Shown here one piece after another: positions 6,755-7,598 of a stretch of DNA of 7,598 bases. The notes beneath the pieces were generated by a model. It saw nothing but the letters and a program-made list of their open reading frames with translations, searched no databases and was not told where the DNA came from. Position 1 is the stretch's first letter. Every line of letters starts with the position of its first letter. Source of the stretch: Actinomycetales bacterium (GTDB lineage Bacteria; Actinomycetota; Actinomycetes; S36-B12); the NCBI GenBank assembly GCA_017849335.1, contig JAFIHP010000341.1:1-7598 (forward strand), written 5' to 3'. Both the position numbers and the translations under genes were made by a program.

Positions 6755-7598
6755 GTGTCCGCACCGGTCCGCTGGCTGGGGGTCGCCTCCGTCGGGGTCG
6801 GGACGGTGCTCGCCGCCGGACCCGGAGCGGCGGCACCGACGGGAGCCACCGTCGACGCCGGCGTCCAGCAGACCGCTCCGGCTCCCCCGCTGCCGGTGGT
6901 GGCCGGGGTCGACACGAAGACCCGGGCGACGCCCGCGCCGGTCTCCGATCCGGCCGCCGGATCGACCTCGACGGGTGCGTGGACCGTGTGGACCGGCGTC
7001 ACGGGCCATTCGACGGCCACGCGGATGTCGATGCCGCCGGCGACCGGGGCGCCGCTGCTCGGCGACTGGAACGGAGACGGGCTCGCGACGCCGGGCCGCT
7101 ACGACAACGGGCAGTGGTTCGTGACCAATGCCGCGGTCGACTCCGCCGTGTGGGAGCCCTACCTGTCGTTCGGCGGGGACCCGGCCGACGTCCCGGTCGT
7201 CGGCCGGATCGACAAGGACGCGCGCGCGGACGTCGGCGTCTTCCGGAACGGGACCTGGATCTGGCACCTGACCAACGGCCGCCCCGACCGGACCGACCAG
7301 TTCGGGGCCGCCGGTGACATCCCGATCGTCGGCGACTGGGACGGCGACGGGCGCGACGACCTCGGGGTCGTCCGGGGCGGCGCGTGGATCCTGCGGATCA
7401 CCGGCCGGTCCACGAAGCCGTCGTGGGTGGGACCGGACGTGCAGGTCCAGCCGCACCCGGAGTCGAACGCCGTGGTTCTCACGTTCGCCTACGGGTTGCC
7501 GACCGACACGCCGGTCGTCGGAGACTGGGACGGCGACGGCCGCGGCGCCTTGCTCGTCACGGCCGGCGGCGGGCCGCGGGGTCGCCGGGCCCGAATCT
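6755..7598 (+). CDS. secreted FG-GAP/VCBS-type repeat protein, N-terminal part (3' end outside window)
   Basis: The frame is open from GTG 6755 to the right edge, 281 codons plus one base. GTG is supported by GGGAGG 6 nt upstream. Residues 1-27 look like a Sec signal peptide: one Arg (R6), the hydrophobic run LGVASVGVGTVLAA, and a likely cut after A25-A-A27. A Pro/Ala/Thr-rich linker runs to about residue 95. Then come four repeat units starting at P100, P147, P190 and P253, each opening P-x-x-G. Three of them carry GDW(D/N)GDG, the DxDxDG calcium loop of FG-GAP/VCBS repeats. Such repeats build integrin-like beta-propellers that bind calcium and often ligands or glycans. No enzyme domain and no cysteine is visible in this part. 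Its place at the end of the DUF4012/membrane operon suggests a partner or substrate of that machinery. The last dozen residues (GGGPRGRR...) lose the repeat pattern. Confidence 0.85.
   Translation, partial: MSAPVRWLGVASVGVGTVLAAGPGAAAPTGATVDAGVQQTAPAPPLPVVAGVDTKTRATPAPVSDPAAGSTSTGAWTVWTGVTGHSTATRMSMPPATGAPLLGDWNGDGLATPGRYDNGQWFVTNAAVDSAVWEPYLSFGGDPADVPVVGRIDKDARADVGVFRNGTWIWHLTNGRPDRTDQFGAAGDIPIVGDWDGDGRDDLGVVRGGAWILRITGRSTKPSWVGPDVQVQPHPESNAVVLTFAYGLPTDTPVVGDWDGDGRGALLVTAGGGPRGRRARI
7052..7597 (+). repeat. four tandem calcium-loop protein repeats (FG-GAP/VCBS type)
   Basis: Units begin at nucleotides 7052, 7193, 7322 and 7511, with the pattern P-x-x-G-D-W-D-G-D-G, then two to three residues, G-V-x-R-x-G-x-W. 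Spacings are 47, 43 and 63 residues. Unit 2 is degenerate (GRIDKDARAD): it keeps the Asp positions but lacks the Trp and the Gly residues. The fourth unit is cut by the window end. The longer gap before unit 4 holds an insertion of about 20 residues (VQVQPHPESN region). Confidence 0.85.

Noticed and set aside
5283..7124. 613-residue plus-strand frame across the membrane and secreted genes
   Set aside because: Shadow frame with Arg/Gly/Pro-rich low complexity, crossing a real stop, an RBS and a real start of other genes.

Overview
The window is high-G+C DNA (roughly 70% by eye) with GTG starts, ATGA stop/start overlaps and long shadow ORFs in several frames. This points to an actinobacterium (Actinomycetota). 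The genus cannot be set from the sequence. Coding density is close to complete: six genes, two of them cut by the window edges, and one non-coding gap of about 95 bp.

Layout. (1) At the left edge is the C-terminal end of an FMN-dependent alpha-hydroxy-acid oxidase/dehydrogenase on the plus strand. It converges on, and overlaps by 17 bp, the next gene. (2) A two-gene minus-strand operon reads leftwards from about 2702: a cytoplasmic family-2 glycosyltransferase of the polyprenyl-phosphate type, then a 607-residue polytopic membrane protein that looks like a GT-C-type transferase of the LIC_10190-like kind. They overlap by 4 bp. (3) A short divergent control region (2703-2797) carries a good -10 box placed so that the plus-strand mRNA would be leaderless, plus a paired CACGTC repeat. 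(4) A plus-strand operon follows: a DUF4012-type single-pass exported protein, a second polytopic GT-C-like membrane protein (4-bp overlap), and a secreted protein with calcium-loop FG-GAP/VCBS-type repeats. The last gene starts 22 bp after the stop of the membrane gene and runs off the right edge.

Reading of the whole (inference): the two head-to-head operons look like one cell-envelope glycoconjugate module. The soluble GT2 would charge a polyprenyl-phosphate carrier with sugar. One or both membrane proteins would use lipid-linked sugar on the outer face of the membrane. The DUF4012 protein and the repeat protein would act outside the membrane in assembly, anchoring or binding of the product. 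No acceptor, polymerase or flippase is identifiable here, so the product is unknown. I see no RNA gene, insertion sequence, CRISPR array or attachment site.
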